Below, piece after piece: positions 44,317 through 54,051 of a stretch of 64,000 nt of DNA. The first letter of the stretch is position 1. The number at the start of each line of letters is the position of its first letter. The stretch comes from Clostridium putrefaciens (GTDB lineage Bacteria; Bacillota; Clostridia; Clostridiales; Clostridiaceae). A model generated the notes under the pieces. That model made no database searches and was not told the DNA's origin. It saw only the letters and a list, made by a program, of their open reading frames with translations. The stretch covers positions 1,240,001 through 1,304,000 of the forward strand of contig NZ_UFWZ01000001.1 in NCBI RefSeq assembly GCF_900461105.1, given 5' to 3'. The position numbers and the translations under genes were made by a program.

Positions 44317-44427
44317 ATGAAAAAGGTTGTAATTATATTTTTAGCAGGTTTAGTTATAGTACTTGGTGGACTATATTTATTTAACAAAATTTATAGCCAT
44401 CCAAATACATTGCTTTTTGCTAGGTAA
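44317..44427 (+). CDS. Short single-pass membrane peptide or gene stump
   Basis: A 36-residue frame MKKVVIIFLAGLVIVLGG and on, ending HPNTLLFAR. The last codons lie in sequence homologous to the ISLre2 left end, so the original gene was probably cut by that insertion and the present stop belongs to the IS. The ribosome site (GAGGT) is weak. Confidence 0.3.
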   Translation: MKKVVIIFLAGLVIVLGGLYLFNKIYSHPNTLLFAR

Positions 44428-44531
44428 TAAAATTATAATAGATAATTTATGAACTTAGGAGATGTTTTTGCATCTCCTTTTAGTTATATGGTTTTTTATA
44501 CTATTCCTCCATACTAAGGGTATACTCTAAC
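44405..44531 (-). mobile_element. ISLre2 left-end fragment
   Basis: On the minus strand the sequence starts GTTAGAGTATA, contains AGTATAAAAAACCATATAAC, the hairpin GGAGATG-CAAAAA-CATCTCC and ATAAATTATCTATTATAATT, matching 27444-27560 of the intact element. The transposase gene and right end are missing. It lies between the two defence modules. Confidence 0.9.
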
Positions 44532-44586
44532 TCACAATTGTTTTATTAGGGTATCTTGGATTGATATTATACAGGTGTCATGTAGT

Positions 44587-44627
44587 TTACATGATAAAGT
44601 AAGAAAAGATTTAGTATTACATGATAA
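44587..44627 (+). promoter_or_regulatory. Direct repeats upstream of the Wadjet operon
   Basis: TTACATGATAA occurs at 44587-44597 and again at 44617-44627, exactly 30 bp apart (about three helical turns). The first is part of the inverted repeat CATGTA-GTT-TACATG (44579-44593). The second overlaps a possible -35 (TTACAT) with TAATAT 18 bp later. Candidate operator. Confidence 0.5.
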
Positions 44628-44678
44628 TAGGTGAAATATCTAATATTATGTTAAAATATACGTAAAACAAGAAATAAG

Positions 44679-45698
44679 GTGATTAAAATTAATGGGTTAA
44701 ATAAATATAATAAAATAACCTTAGATGAGTTAGAAAGTCTCTATAAGGTAAATGATTATAAACAGTTAAGCGATCTTGTTTTAAGCTTAATAAAGGATGA
44801 AAAGATTAAAATAGTTAAAGCGAGTGGCACAAATGGAAAAAAGCCTGCTTTATATAATAGATACATAGTTTTAAAGGATAAGAAAGACAACACTAAGTAC
44901 TTTGAAGAAATTGATTATAAGATAATACCAGAACTTAATACATCATATTTTAGAAGAAATATTGATAAATACAAAGAAAATAGAAAGTATATTTTAAAAT
45001 TAAATAACTTTTTACTTGATGAAAGAGAACTTTTAAACAAAGAAGTTTCACAAAAAGAAAGATCTTTTCAGATATGGCAGGAAGAAAAGTATTTACAAGA
45101 TAGAGGGCTAACCTTACTTAAGAAGTTAAATGTGGATGTGAAAAAGCTAAATTATTATGGAACTAATGAGCCAATAGCTTATTATTCACTTACTAAGAAG
45201 GTACCTCAAAATATAATTATAATTGAGAATATGGATACTTTTTATACAGTAAGAAAACATCTTATGGATAAAGGGTCAGATATATTTGGTAATGAAATAG
45301 GCACAGTTATATATGGAAAGGGCAAAGGAATAAAAAAGTCAATTAAAGATTTCGAACTTGTTGTTGATAAAAATGTATCTGATACTAGAAATAAAATTTT
45401 GTATTTAGGTGATTTAGATTATGAAGGTATAATTATATATGAGGGTTTAGAGGATTTAATAAAAGAAAAGTATTGTATTAAACCTTTTGTTGAAGGATAT
45501 AAAAAGATGATTGATAAGGCACTAAGTAATAGCTATGAATTAGCAGCAACAAAAGAAAAACAAAATAAAAATATGAAAGGAAGTTTCCTTACACATTTTG
45601 ATGAAGAATATAAAGAAAAGATCTTAAAGATACTAAATGAAGGGGTATACATACCACAGGAAATTTTAAATATAGGAGATTTAGAAGATGGTATTTGA
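44679..45698 (+). CDS. jetD: Wadjet system nuclease subunit JetD
   Basis: A 339-residue protein with an N-terminal winged-helix-like part, a middle domain and a C-terminal Toprim-like (DUF2220) nuclease domain: NIIIIENMDTFYTVRKHL supplies the acidic Glu, and YLGDLDYEGIIIYEGL the DxD motif. JetD cuts DNA after the JetABC condensin has extruded a small circular plasmid. It starts with GTG 44679 (weak ribosome site) and overlaps jetA by 11 bp. Having jetD first gives the order D-A-B-C. Confidence 0.87.
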   Translation: MIKINGLNKYNKITLDELESLYKVNDYKQLSDLVLSLIKDEKIKIVKASGTNGKKPALYNRYIVLKDKKDNTKYFEEIDYKIIPELNTSYFRRNIDKYKENRKYILKLNNFLLDERELLNKEVSQKERSFQIWQEEKYLQDRGLTLLKKLNVDVKKLNYYGTNEPIAYYSLTKKVPQNIIIIENMDTFYTVRKHLMDKGSDIFGNEIGTVIYGKGKGIKKSIKDFELVVDKNVSDTRNKILYLGDLDYEGIIIYEGLEDLIKEKYCIKPFVEGYKKMIDKALSNSYELAATKEKQNKNMKGSFLTHFDEEYKEKILKILNEGVYIPQEILNIGDLEDGI

Positions 45699-47295
45699 TT
45701 ATTTAAATAACTTTAATATTAGAATGAAAAAGATCGGTTATTATTCATTGATTTTTAGAAATAGTATAATGAAAAATAATTGGAAGAAGTATGGATTTGA
45801 TGAATATGATGAACAGGAGAATTTAATCTTTACTGTTTTATTGTATATAATGGAACAATCTTTAAAGGAAGAGGTATGTACATTAGATAATATAACTGAT
45901 TTTATAGATGAAATTAATGATTTATATTACAAAAAGAACCTTTCCCATAAGGAAGAAAAATCTTTCACTGAATTCATAATAAATACTATTCTTTGTAATG
46001 ACGGAAATGTTAGGTACTATAAGGGATTTAATTATGAAACTGAAATATATGAAGAAATTAATGTGAACTATCTCATTACTAAAATTATTGATATAGATGG
46101 TGTAAGAAGGGTAACTTATTCTTTAACAGATGACGGATATAACATGTTGCTTGGAACTTTAGAAATAGAAGAAAATTTAAGAATAAGTATTCATGAAATG
46201 ATATTCAAACTTCATTTGGCAAAGGCAGAGTATAGCAAAGCTGCTGATGATATAAAAAACATATTTAATATGTTTAGAATAAGAGTTCAAAAGATGGAAG
46301 AAGATATTCAAAGAATAAGAGAAAATCCATTAAATTATTCAAATTCAGATTACGGAAAAATAACAAAAGGCAATTTAACCTTAATGAAGGAAAGTAAAGA
46401 AAAGTATAAGTTACATAGGGAAGTTGTAAAAGAGAGGATTCAAGAATTTCTTCATAAAGAGATTAATTTAAGTGAACTAACTAAAGAAGAAAATGAGAAT
46501 TTGAATAACTTGCAGTCTATAAAAAGGTATTTAAATAAGACAATTGATGAAGATCAAAGAATATTAAAAAAACATTTTGAACTTAAAGAGATCTATGCCA
46601 AAGAATTAGAAAACATATCAAAAATGTCTATAATTAAAAGGTTTAATTTAAGCAATGAAATATATGAAAAAGTTTTGGAAGATATAAAAAAAATACAAAA
46701 TATTGAAGTTTTTTTACGACCTTTATTTAAAAATCATATTCCTAAGAGATATAACATAAATAAAGCGTTACAATATCAAAATCCTATAAGAAAAAACAAA
46801 GAAGAAAAAGATCTAGAAGTGTTAGAATTTAGCGATGAATATGCAGAAAAGGAAAAAGAAAAAAGGCAACTTGAAAGATTAGAAAAATATAAAACTGTAA
46901 TAAATATAATATTAGAAAATGTGAAAGTTACTAATGAACTATATTTGTCTGATTTAAATGAGTTAATAGTGAGAGATGAATATATAAAGCTTAAGCTTAT
47001 ACCAACAGTTGAGATATTTAGAGAAGTAATTATTGAATTTTTAAAAGTACGTGAAATAGACATTAATTCACTTTTAGAAGAAAGAAAAAATAATACAGAA
47101 ATGGGAGAGATGGACTTTCAACTTAATAAGGCAGTTATTGAAGTTATTGAAGAGAATAAAGAACTTTCAAATATAAAAAGAATTTATGTGTCAAAAGCTT
47201 TAGATAAAGAAGATTTAATTATAAAGTCTGTAATTAATGAACTTGGTGAGACCAAAAATTTTATTTGTTCAGAAGTTTATTTTAAAATAAATTAG
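45688..47295 (+). CDS. jetA: Wadjet kleisin-like subunit JetA
   Basis: A 535-residue protein equivalent to MukF. Residues about 1-180 hold winged-helix features (DDGYNMLLGTLEIEENLRI), followed by long alpha-helical coiled-coil segments (KAADDIKNIFNMFRIRVQKM onward) and a C-terminal region that should contact JetC. The N-terminal FNIRMKKIGYYSLIFRNS resembles JetA of the type II/III group more than type I. The gene overlaps jetD and is followed by jetB after 13 bp. It works as a dimeric bridge in the JetABC motor. Confidence 0.88.
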   Translation: MVFDYLNNFNIRMKKIGYYSLIFRNSIMKNNWKKYGFDEYDEQENLIFTVLLYIMEQSLKEEVCTLDNITDFIDEINDLYYKKNLSHKEEKSFTEFIINTILCNDGNVRYYKGFNYETEIYEEINVNYLITKIIDIDGVRRVTYSLTDDGYNMLLGTLEIEENLRISIHEMIFKLHLAKAEYSKAADDIKNIFNMFRIRVQKMEEDIQRIRENPLNYSNSDYGKITKGNLTLMKESKEKYKLHREVVKERIQEFLHKEINLSELTKEENENLNNLQSIKRYLNKTIDEDQRILKKHFELKEIYAKELENISKMSIIKRFNLSNEIYEKVLEDIKKIQNIEVFLRPLFKNHIPKRYNINKALQYQNPIRKNKEEKDLEVLEFSDEYAEKEKEKRQLERLEKYKTVINIILENVKVTNELYLSDLNELIVRDEYIKLKLIPTVEIFREVIIEFLKVREIDINSLLEERKNNTEMGEMDFQLNKAVIEVIEENKELSNIKRIYVSKALDKEDLIIKSVINELGETKNFICSEVYFKIN

Positions 47296-47308
47296 GAGAG
47301 AATATTAT

Positions 47309-48022
47309 ATGGCTTATGAAATAAATACAATAAAGATTAGTAATAGAATATTTTATGAATTATTAAGAAAAGGTGAAATTAGAGAAGATAATAGTGAAGA
47401 ATTATATAGGGCTTATTCAGAAAATGAAGAAATAACGATATTAGTAAAAGCCCAAGGAGAAGAATCAGAATGTGATATAGAAAAATATATGGGCGTAATA
47501 TATTTAATTCCAAAAGAAGAAAATGACTTTTTAGGGTATTCAAAAAAGGAACTAAAGTTAAGATTGTGCAAATCTGGTGCTACAGATAAAGATTATTATC
47601 TATCACAGTTTGTTATTTTGACATTACTAGTTCAATTTTATAATTCAAATGGATTATCTAGTAAAAGTAGAAGTTTTATTAAAATAGGGGATTTTATTAA
47701 TACTATTGAGACCAAATTAAAAGAAGGTTCAGCTAGAAGCAAAGAAGAGGAAGAAGAAGGTGGAATTGCTTTTTCAAATATATTAGAAAAATTCCAAGCT
47801 TTAAAAAGCACAGAAAAACAAAGTACAGCTAAAACCACAAAAGAAGGTTTTATAAATACGATATTAAACTTTTTAGATGAGCAAGGATTAATCTATTATA
47901 TGAAAGAGGATGATATGATTAAAACCACTAAAAAGTTAGATAGTTTCATGGATTGGAACTTGCTTAATAAAAATAATTATCATAGAGTTGTGAAGACCCT
48001 GGGGGGAGATATAGATGAGTAA
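47309..48022 (+). CDS. jetB: Wadjet KITE subunit JetB
   Basis: A 237-residue protein equivalent to MukE, with two winged-helix-type segments: ISNRIFYELLRKGEIRED at the N terminus and TKEGFINTILNFLDEQGLIYYMKEDD near the C terminus, with an acidic Glu-rich loop between (SKEEEEEGG). It binds JetA and DNA in the complex. AGGAGAG precedes the ATG. Its 3' end overlaps jetC by 8 bp. Confidence 0.88.
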   Translation: MAYEINTIKISNRIFYELLRKGEIREDNSEELYRAYSENEEITILVKAQGEESECDIEKYMGVIYLIPKEENDFLGYSKKELKLRLCKSGATDKDYYLSQFVILTLLVQFYNSNGLSSKSRSFIKIGDFINTIETKLKEGSARSKEEEEEGGIAFSNILEKFQALKSTEKQSTAKTTKEGFINTILNFLDEQGLIYYMKEDDMIKTTKKLDSFMDWNLLNKNNYHRVVKTLGGDIDE

Positions 48023-51000
48023 AATAAATAGCCTTAGATTTATCAATCTTAATTATAACAATAATAGCATGAAAATAGATGATGAAACATTGTACTTAGG
48101 TGGTAAGGATACATTGTTAAACCTAAGAAATGGTGGCGGAAAATCTGTTTTAGTTCAAATGGTTATGGCTCCTTTTATGGGGAAAAGAAAGAGAAATATG
48201 AAGGACAGAACTTTTGATAGTTATTTTACAACAAGTAGCCCAACATACATATTAGTGGAGTGGTTATTAGAGGATAATGCTGGTTATCTTCTTACAGGAA
48301 TGATGGTTAGAAAAAGACAGTTGGCATCAGATGAGGATTCAAAGGATAAACTAGAGATACTGAGTTTTGTTCATAAATATAAAGAAAAGAACAAATATGA
48401 TATTAAAAGCTTCCCTTTTATAGAAGAGGAAGGTAATGTACGTAAATTAAGAGGGTTTATTAGTAGTAAGAATATCTTTGAAGATTTAAAAAAGGACAAT
48501 AATTATAAGTTTAATTATTATGATATGAATACTCAAGCAACAAGATATTTTGATAAACTTAGGGAATATAAAATAGACAATAAAGAATGGGAAAATATAA
48601 TAAGAAAAGTAAATTTAAAAGAATCAGGGCTATCAGAGCTATTTAATACTGCTAAAAATGAAAGTGGATTAGTGAATGAATGGTTTATTCCTGCTATTGA
48701 AGATAAGTTAAATAAAGAGGAAGATAGAATTAAAAAATATAATGAGTTAATGTATAGCTACATCAAGCAATATAAAAACAATAAAAGTAAAATAGATAGC
48801 AAAAACAATATGGAACTATTTATAGAATTGTCAGCACAAATAGATGAAAATGCAAAAAACTATAAGGAAACTATTGAAATTAAAAATGATATAGAAAATA
48901 ACATTGCTAATTTAATGAATAAAATAGATGAAGAATATAAGATAAAAGAAGAAAGTATAAGTGAAATAGAATCAAAAGAGCATGTACTAAAAGACAAATT
49001 AAATGCCATTAATTATGAAGAGATTTCAAGCTATATTTATAAAAAAGATGATGAAAAACAAGAAGAAAATGAAGTCTTAAAAGAGCAAACAAAGCGATTG
49101 GATCTCGAAGAAGAAAATTTAACTTTTTTAAAGAGAAGAAAAAATATACTTGAATGTGCAAAAATTTATTTCGATTATACAAAAGCTTCTGAAGAAACGC
49201 AAATGATAGAAAATGAATTAGAAGCATTGAATAAATCAAAGGAAGAAAAGTTACCAAGAATAAATGATCTTGGTTATAGTATAAAAGAAATTCTAGATAA
49301 AGAAAAAAAGGTACAAAAATCTTCATTAATAAGATGTGAGCAAGAGAAAGAAGAATTAATATCTAATGAAGCAAAATCAAATAGGATTAAAAATGATTTA
49401 ATAATTGAATCTAGCGATTTAAATGCAAAAGGGGCGGTTTTAAAAGAAAGAATAGAAAAATATGATAGGGAAGAGGAAAAGTTCAATAAGGAGTATAGCT
49501 TAGACATTAATAGAAATATTGAAGGCTATTATAAAGAAGATGGCTTAATGAATTTTGAAAAGCAAATAGAAAGAGCTATTGAAGAAACAAATAATGTCCT
49601 TAAAAATCTTACTAAATCATATAAGGAAAATGAAGAAAAAATTAAAATATCAAATAAAGAAAAGGAAGATAATCTATTAGGGGAAAAAGCAAATTCTATT
49701 AATTTAGAAAATAGCAAACAATTACTAGAGAAAATGGAAACTAAAATTAATGAAAGAAAACAAATTATAAAAATAATAGATTTTAGTGAAAATAAATTGT
49801 TTAATATAGAGGAAATTTTAGAAGCATTCCAAAGGAATATTAAAGAATTAAAAATAGATGAAAGAAAGAATTCTAAAAGATTAGAAGAATTGAATAAAGA
49901 GTTAGAAAGGTTAGAAAGTGGTAAAGTCTTAGAGGTACCTATAGAAATTGAAGGAGCTTTGTATAAAAAAGGAATAAATATTTTATATGGAATGCAATGG
50001 TTAAAAAATAATGGATATAGTGAGAAGAAAAACAGGCAGTTAGTAGAGAAAAATAGTTTTATTCCATATTCATTAATAATGGATGATAGGGATATAGAGG
50101 CTTTAAGAAATGAAAGCTTAGATATATTCACTAACTCTCCAATACCAATAATAAAGAGACAAGATATAGAAAAGGAAATAGAAACAAATAATGGAGTTAT
50201 AGATATAAAGGGAGTTAGTTTCTATATTGCATTTAATGAAGCTTTATTAGATGATGTTGAATTAAAACATTTAATTGGCGATATTAATTTAAAAAAAGAG
50301 AAGATATCTAAAACCATAAAAGATATTGAAGCAGAAATAGAGTTATATAGTAGAAAAAGAAATGAAGTTCAGTATTCCAATTTAAGTGAAGAAGAATACA
50401 AAAAGCTTAAAGATAAGATTAATATATTACAAGAAGAAAATAAAAATATGTTAGTTAAAATAAGAGAATTACAGCAAGATTTAATTAAACTAAATCAGAA
50501 TAATGACAACTTAGATAAAGAAATAAGTCATTATAAAAATAAAAGTGAAGAATCAAAGCGTAAACTGCAGTCATTTATAGAGTTAAAATCTGAGTACAAT
50601 CAATATAAAGAAAATAAAGCTAAGCTAGTTAAAAATATAGGATTACTTAAAGAGAAGAAATTTAGTATATCAGAAATAGAAAAAGAGATTTCAATCATAA
50701 AAAACAATCTAGAAGTAAAAAAGGATGTAATAAGTTCTACAGGTCAATTATTAAAATATATAAAAAAAGAAGAGCTAGAATACTCGGATTATGAAGACGG
50801 AACTAAGATTATTAAAGATAAAGAAGATTTAGTTTCAGAATATAAAGCTTTAACTAAAAACATAAGTGAATCAGAAAAAAGTTTAAAGGAAAGATTAAAG
50901 GCAGTAAGAGAAAGATATAATGAAACAGAAAATCACTTAATAGAAAAAGCTAGATATTATGAGCTGCAAGAAGTTGATTATATAAACGAAACTTATAATC

Positions 51001-52403
51001 TTTCAAAAGAAAAAGAAGTAAATAGCAATATAGGTGTTAAAGAGAAAGAAATAAAGAGACTTGGAAAAATTATAAAAGAAATAGAAAAAATAATTGCCGT
51101 GTTAGATAGCCAGATAGAATCTCTTTATAAAAGGTTAAGGACTATTTTTAATAAGGAATTTGCTTTAGCAAGAGAAGAAGTTTTTCATAGAGATTTTGAA
51201 CTAGAAAAAGCAAAAATAGATAGTCAAAAGCAAGAATTGAAAAACCAAAAAGATATTGAGCTAAAAGACAAAGGGATTTTAGAAAACAATAAAAGCTCAT
51301 TAGTTAGCTATTCTAATCTTGAAGTTAAAGAAGTTTTGGAAATAATAATAAATTATGACACATTAGATGAAGATAGAGGAAAGTTACAAAGAGATTTAAG
51401 GAATATTGATAAAGACATAGATAAAAATGAAAACATATTGTATAGAACTATAATGAATGTTCAAAATCAAGAAGTATTTAAAGATACTTTAGAGTTTAAC
51501 ACGCCTTTAAATACAATGAAAGAATTAGTAAAAGATCCCCTTGAAGTGTTAGAATATCTAACAATGTTAATAGAATCATTTAATATACAATTACAAAAAC
51601 TTAATACAGATATCGAACTTATTGGAGAAGAGGAAGATAATTTAATAACTAGCATGCTAGAATATATTAAAGATATTCATGAAAACATAGGTATGATAGA
51701 TGAAAATTCTTCTATAATAATAGATAATAAAAGAAGAAAAATGCTAGATATAATATTAGATAATTTCGAGGAAAACAAAGAATTATACAAGATAAGATTA
51801 AAGGATTATATAGAAACAATAAGAGATAATGGTATCAAGATACTTGAAGAAAATAAAAACATTGAAGAGTATATAAATAGCACTATTACAACAATTAAAT
51901 TATATGATGAAGTTATTAATATTGATTCAATAGTAATAAAACTATATAAGGTTGAAGAAAATAAACAAATAAAAATAACATGGAGAGAAGTTGCTAAAAA
52001 TTCAGGGGGGGAAGGCTTCCTATCTGCGTTTGTAATACTTTCAAGTTTATTATCATACACAAGAAAAGATGAAAGTGATATATTTAGTAAAAATGAAGGC
52101 GGAAAAGTATTAATAATGGATAATCCATTTGCGCAAACAAATGCAGTCCATCTTTTAAAACCACTTATGGATATTGCAAAGAAAAGTAATACTCAATTAA
52201 TATGTTTATCTGGATTAGGCGGAGACTCTATATATGGTAGATTTGAAAATATATATGTATTAAACTTAATAAAGTCAAGTTTGAATACAAATAAATCATA
52301 TCTAAAAGGGGAACACAAAAAAGGTGAAGAAGAATCCGAAAAAGAAAGCTTAATAGCAGCAAGATTTGATATAGAACCAAGCGATCAGATGAGATTATTT
52401 TAA
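48015..52403 (+). CDS. jetC: Wadjet SMC-like ATPase JetC
   Basis: A 1462-residue MukB/SMC-like ATPase. Walker A is LRNGGGKSVLVQM near residue 38; a very long coiled coil spans about 250-1300 with a hinge-like globular part near 620-720; the head is completed by NSGGEGFLSAFVILSSLL near 1330 (ABC signature) and VLIMDNPFAQTNAVHLL near 1360 (Walker B, with Asp-Asn in place of Asp-Glu), then CLSGLGG. The motor extrudes DNA loops. Base composition in the coiled coil is extremely A-rich, which creates many false frames on the other strand. Confidence 0.92.
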   Translation: MSKINSLRFINLNYNNNSMKIDDETLYLGGKDTLLNLRNGGGKSVLVQMVMAPFMGKRKRNMKDRTFDSYFTTSSPTYILVEWLLEDNAGYLLTGMMVRKRQLASDEDSKDKLEILSFVHKYKEKNKYDIKSFPFIEEEGNVRKLRGFISSKNIFEDLKKDNNYKFNYYDMNTQATRYFDKLREYKIDNKEWENIIRKVNLKESGLSELFNTAKNESGLVNEWFIPAIEDKLNKEEDRIKKYNELMYSYIKQYKNNKSKIDSKNNMELFIELSAQIDENAKNYKETIEIKNDIENNIANLMNKIDEEYKIKEESISEIESKEHVLKDKLNAINYEEISSYIYKKDDEKQEENEVLKEQTKRLDLEEENLTFLKRRKNILECAKIYFDYTKASEETQMIENELEALNKSKEEKLPRINDLGYSIKEILDKEKKVQKSSLIRCEQEKEELISNEAKSNRIKNDLIIESSDLNAKGAVLKERIEKYDREEEKFNKEYSLDINRNIEGYYKEDGLMNFEKQIERAIEETNNVLKNLTKSYKENEEKIKISNKEKEDNLLGEKANSINLENSKQLLEKMETKINERKQIIKIIDFSENKLFNIEEILEAFQRNIKELKIDERKNSKRLEELNKELERLESGKVLEVPIEIEGALYKKGINILYGMQWLKNNGYSEKKNRQLVEKNSFIPYSLIMDDRDIEALRNESLDIFTNSPIPIIKRQDIEKEIETNNGVIDIKGVSFYIAFNEALLDDVELKHLIGDINLKKEKISKTIKDIEAEIELYSRKRNEVQYSNLSEEEYKKLKDKINILQEENKNMLVKIRELQQDLIKLNQNNDNLDKEISHYKNKSEESKRKLQSFIELKSEYNQYKENKAKLVKNIGLLKEKKFSISEIEKEISIIKNNLEVKKDVISSTGQLLKYIKKEELEYSDYEDGTKIIKDKEDLVSEYKALTKNISESEKSLKERLKAVRERYNETENHLIEKARYYELQEVDYINETYNLSKEKEVNSNIGVKEKEIKRLGKIIKEIEKIIAVLDSQIESLYKRLRTIFNKEFALAREEVFHRDFELEKAKIDSQKQELKNQKDIELKDKGILENNKSSLVSYSNLEVKEVLEIIINYDTLDEDRGKLQRDLRNIDKDIDKNENILYRTIMNVQNQEVFKDTLEFNTPLNTMKELVKDPLEVLEYLTMLIESFNIQLQKLNTDIELIGEEEDNLITSMLEYIKDIHENIGMIDENSSIIIDNKRRKMLDIILDNFEENKELYKIRLKDYIETIRDNGIKILEENKNIEEYINSTITTIKLYDEVINIDSIVIKLYKVEENKQIKITWREVAKNSGGEGFLSAFVILSSLLSYTRKDESDIFSKNEGGKVLIMDNPFAQTNAVHLLKPLMDIAKKSNTQLICLSGLGGDSIYGRFENIYVLNLIKSSLNTNKSYLKGEHKKGEEESEKESLIAARFDIEPSDQMRLF

Positions 52404-52589
52404 TTTAACTATATTTTCCAAGATTCTTTGTTACTGAGCTTTCAAATTTGCCAATAAGTATGAAAAATATAGTTGATATACAAAATCGATAAATTATAAC
52501 TTATAGTTAACACCATAAGCATAAACGTATATCATTATAGTAAAGGCTATGTCTTTGATAAAAACGTTAATTCATTTGAAAGAAAGAAA

Positions 52590-52645
52590 ATGCTATAGAG
52601 GTACTCCTTATAAGCAAACTCCACCTTAGTCTAAGAATCACTTGA
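52590..52645 (+). repeat. Third copy of the right-end-like repeat (plus orientation)
   Basis: GAGGTACTCCTTATAAGCAA then ACTCCACCTTAGTCTAAGAATCACTTGA, the complement of the motif seen at 19961 and 27377. It lies 190 bp after jetC with no tnpB between. The rest of 52404-52761 has an 11-bp stem AACTATATTTT/AAAATATAGTT (52407/52464) and a leader-like stretch (52660-52725) that resembles 35545-35610. Confidence 0.55.
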
Positions 52646-52764
52646 TAAAAACATATTAAATATGTGATAAATGGTGTTATGAGTTACTACATTAGTTGTT
52701 TCACAATTGTAAATTATTACGTCATAGAAGAAGATTGCATAAAAATTAAACATATATAGGGGTG

Positions 52765-53289
52765 ATGGGTACGGTTAACTTGATTGAACCAGACATTTGG
52801 CTAAAAGAAAAGTTTATAGATATGATTAAGGATTATAATAATCATAAAGAAAATACTTTTAATAGTGACTACTTCAATGAAAATTTTGATTTTGAAGCAT
52901 ATATTAAGGACTTCCATGATATGTCCAATGGGGTGTGCTTACCAGAAGGATATGTTCCTTCAACAGAATGGTGGCTTATAAATGACGATAATAATATTAT
53001 AGGAACAATTAGGTTACGGCATAGACTTGCTGAAAGAAACCATCTGGAAGGTGGTCATATTGGATATGATATATCACCAAGTTATAGAGGTAAAGGATAT
53101 GGGAAAATCCTATTGAAATTGGCATTAGATAAAGCAAAGGGCTTTGGAATGGAAAAAGTGTTAATAACATGTGATTTTGATAATATTGGTTCAAAGAAAA
53201 TTATTGAACACAATGGGGGGAATTTAGAGAATATCATAATATCTAAGGAAACTAGTAAAGAGGTTTTAAGATATTGGATAAAATTATAA
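52765..53289 (+). CDS. GNAT-family N-acetyltransferase
   Basis: A 174-residue GNAT protein: WWLINDDNNIIGTIRLRHRL in the central strands, GGHIGYDISPSYRGKGYGKILLKLAL as the acetyl-CoA-binding motif A with R/QxxGxG/A (RGKGYG), and CDFDNIGSKKIIEHNGG as motif B. The proximity of the sequence type to RimI/YhhY-like predicted acetyltransferases gives no substrate. ATG 52765 follows AGGGG; a GTG three bases earlier is also in frame. Confidence 0.88.
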   Translation: MGTVNLIEPDIWLKEKFIDMIKDYNNHKENTFNSDYFNENFDFEAYIKDFHDMSNGVCLPEGYVPSTEWWLINDDNNIIGTIRLRHRLAERNHLEGGHIGYDISPSYRGKGYGKILLKLALDKAKGFGMEKVLITCDFDNIGSKKIIEHNGGNLENIIISKETSKEVLRYWIKL

Positions 53290-53395
53290 TTAATTCGCAG
53301 TTTTCACATTTTACGAATTAAAAGTTATAAACAAATTCATTAAATATGCAATAAAAATTTATAAGCATAGAAAAATTTATTAAAGGGTTTTATTT

Positions 53396-53660
53396 ATGAG
53401 TGTAGAGAATAAGATCAAAAATTATCTTGATAAAGATTATAAAATAAAGGCTTATCCCTCACTGACTATATTTATAAGTGCTTAGCTGATGGTGACTTAC
53501 CTCCAATAACTAATGCCAATAAAAAATATTATAAAATTAAATCCATATATCTTAAAGAAACATCAGAACTAATTGGAGTTATTGATATGCATCATGGATA
53601 TCCAAAGGATATAGAAAAAACAAATCGTGAAAATTTATTTTATTATAGAGGATATAAGTT
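53396..53660 (+). pseudogene. GNAT acetyltransferase pseudogene
   Basis: ATG 53396 starts MSVENKIKNYLDKDYKIKAY; after a frame change near 53460 the text continues CLADGDLPPITNANKKYYK and SELIGVIDMHHGYP, which is the N-terminal half of an acetyltransferase. The acetyl-CoA motif is missing and the region ends in a terminator. Confidence 0.65.
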
Positions 53661-53682
53661 TTATATCCTCTATAATTTTTTT
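53643..53682. terminator. Terminator between acetyltransferase remnant and spx-like gene
   Basis: TTATAGAGGATATAA (53643-53657) pairs with TTATATCCTCTATAA (53661-53675), then a T run. It sits between convergent genes. Confidence 0.9.
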
Positions 53683-53691
53683 GCTATTTAC

Positions 53692-54051
53692 CTATAGATT
53701 AAAGAACTCTTTATAAGCATCTTCCTTGAAGCCTATTAGTATTTTATCTCCACTTATAAGTAATGGTCTTTTTACAAGCATTCCATTAGTAGACAGTAAA
53801 TTTATACACTCTTCATTAGACATCTCTTTTATCTTATCCTTAAGACTCATTTCTTTATAAACTTTGCCTGAAGTATTAAAAAACTTCTTGATTTCTAGAT
53901 CACTTTTTTTAAACCATTCAGTAAGTTCGTCTACAGTAGGATTATTTTCAACTATATGTCTATCCTCAAACTCTATATTGTTCTCTAGAAGAAACTTCTT
54001 CGCTTTAATACAAGTTGTGCACTTTGGATATTGAATAAATAGTGTACTCAT
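53692..54051 (-). CDS. ArsC/Spx-family thioredoxin-fold protein
   Basis: A 119-residue protein of the arsenate reductase-like/Spx family: MSTLFIQYPKCTTCIKAKKFL with a CTTC redox pair, EDRHIVENNPTVDEL, and the C-terminal NGMLVKRPLLISGDKILIGFK, where the RP motif is shared by the family. The Arg residues of ArsC that bind arsenate are not clearly present, and the CxxC favours a Spx/MgsR-like or YusI-like redox regulator. The in-frame ATG at 54069 is less likely because GAAAGGA lies between the two ATGs at a good distance from 54051. Confidence 0.85.
   Translation of the reverse strand: MSTLFIQYPKCTTCIKAKKFLLENNIEFEDRHIVENNPTVDELTEWFKKSDLEIKKFFNTSGKVYKEMSLKDKIKEMSNEECINLLSTNGMLVKRPLLISGDKILIGFKEDAYKEFFNL

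Noticed and set aside
49009-50131. Several minus-strand frames within jetC
   Set aside because: They are produced by the A-rich coiled-coil coding sequence; no start signals, and jetC is intact on the other strand.
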